From the NCBI GenBank assembly GCA_027451265.1, contig DAIDJT010000171.1, positions 1 through 5,774 on the forward strand: 5,774 nt of DNA. Reading direction: 5' to 3'. This document shows positions 5,720 through 5,774 of the stretch, in pieces. The translations under genes and the position numbers were made by a program. The DNA comes from Bacteroidales bacterium. GTDB lineage: Bacteria > Bacteroidota > Bacteroidia > Bacteroidales > VadinHA17. Under the pieces are notes generated by a model that was given only the letters and a program-made list of their open reading frames with translations, had not been told where the DNA came from and did not search any database. Position 1 is the stretch's first letter, and every line of letters begins with the position of its first letter.

Positions 5720-5774
5720 ATGCAAAGAGGTATTATTCTGCTCATTCTGAGCCTGCTTTCATTGGCCAGGGCAG
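5720..5774 (+). CDS. Start of an exported protein (signal peptide only)
   Basis: Eighteen codons are visible before the window ends: MQRGIILLILSLLSLARA. An Arg at residue 3, a hydrophobic core (I5-L15) and a terminal A-R-A make a convincing Sec signal peptide with a signal peptidase I site after residue 18. No lipobox Cys appears in the visible part. Position supports a real gene: it is divergent from the DUF2723 gene and has a perfect -7 element just upstream. The mature protein is beyond the edge, so its function cannot be told. Confidence 0.6.
   Translation, partial: MQRGIILLILSLLSLARA

Overview
The window looks like ordinary chromosome from a member of the Bacteroidota, probably an environmental or uncultured Bacteroidales/Marinilabiliales-type lineage. 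Four things point there: a DUF2723 giant membrane protein that is a hallmark of the phylum; a tiny Cys-rich lipoprotein of a type common in the phylum; gene starts without Shine-Dalgarno sequences; and promoter elements resembling the Bacteroidota -7 consensus TAnnTTTG rather than the E. coli -10. The assignment comes from family recognition, not from a search. I see no phage, insertion sequence, CRISPR array, rRNA or tRNA.

Layout. Positions 1-689 (minus) hold the first 229 codons of an ABC-F ATPase very close to EttA, the translational throttle, cut by the window edge. Positions 690-901 are non-coding: a perfect -7 promoter element for ettA, three small dyads, and an array of eleven 8-bp tandem repeats (822-909). 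The last repeat unit supplies the stop codon of the next gene, a 141-residue four-helix membrane protein (902-1327, minus). Divergent from it is a 75-residue lipoprotein (1446-1673, plus). A 179-bp gap with a weak hairpin terminator and a promoter/operator-like dyad leads to a stand-alone CheY-like receiver (1853-2257, plus). A bidirectional hairpin terminator (2284-2312), nested within a 13-bp inverted repeat, separates it from the convergent 1069-residue DUF2723 protein (2404-5613, minus), which fills most of the window. A 106-bp divergent intergenic region then leads to the first 18 codons of an exported protein (5720 onward, plus).

How the genes work together. They are mostly single-gene units, each with its own promoter or terminator signals, and they do not form an obvious pathway. 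One touches translation (EttA), one signal transduction (receiver without kinase or output domain), and three or four concern the envelope. I do not find strong evidence for a new multi-gene system. The observations most worth a second look are the octamer array that overlaps a coding end, the dyad sitting exactly in the promoter spacer of the receiver gene, the inverted repeat around the convergent terminator, and the two poorly characterised envelope proteins (DUF2723 and the Cys-rich lipoprotein).
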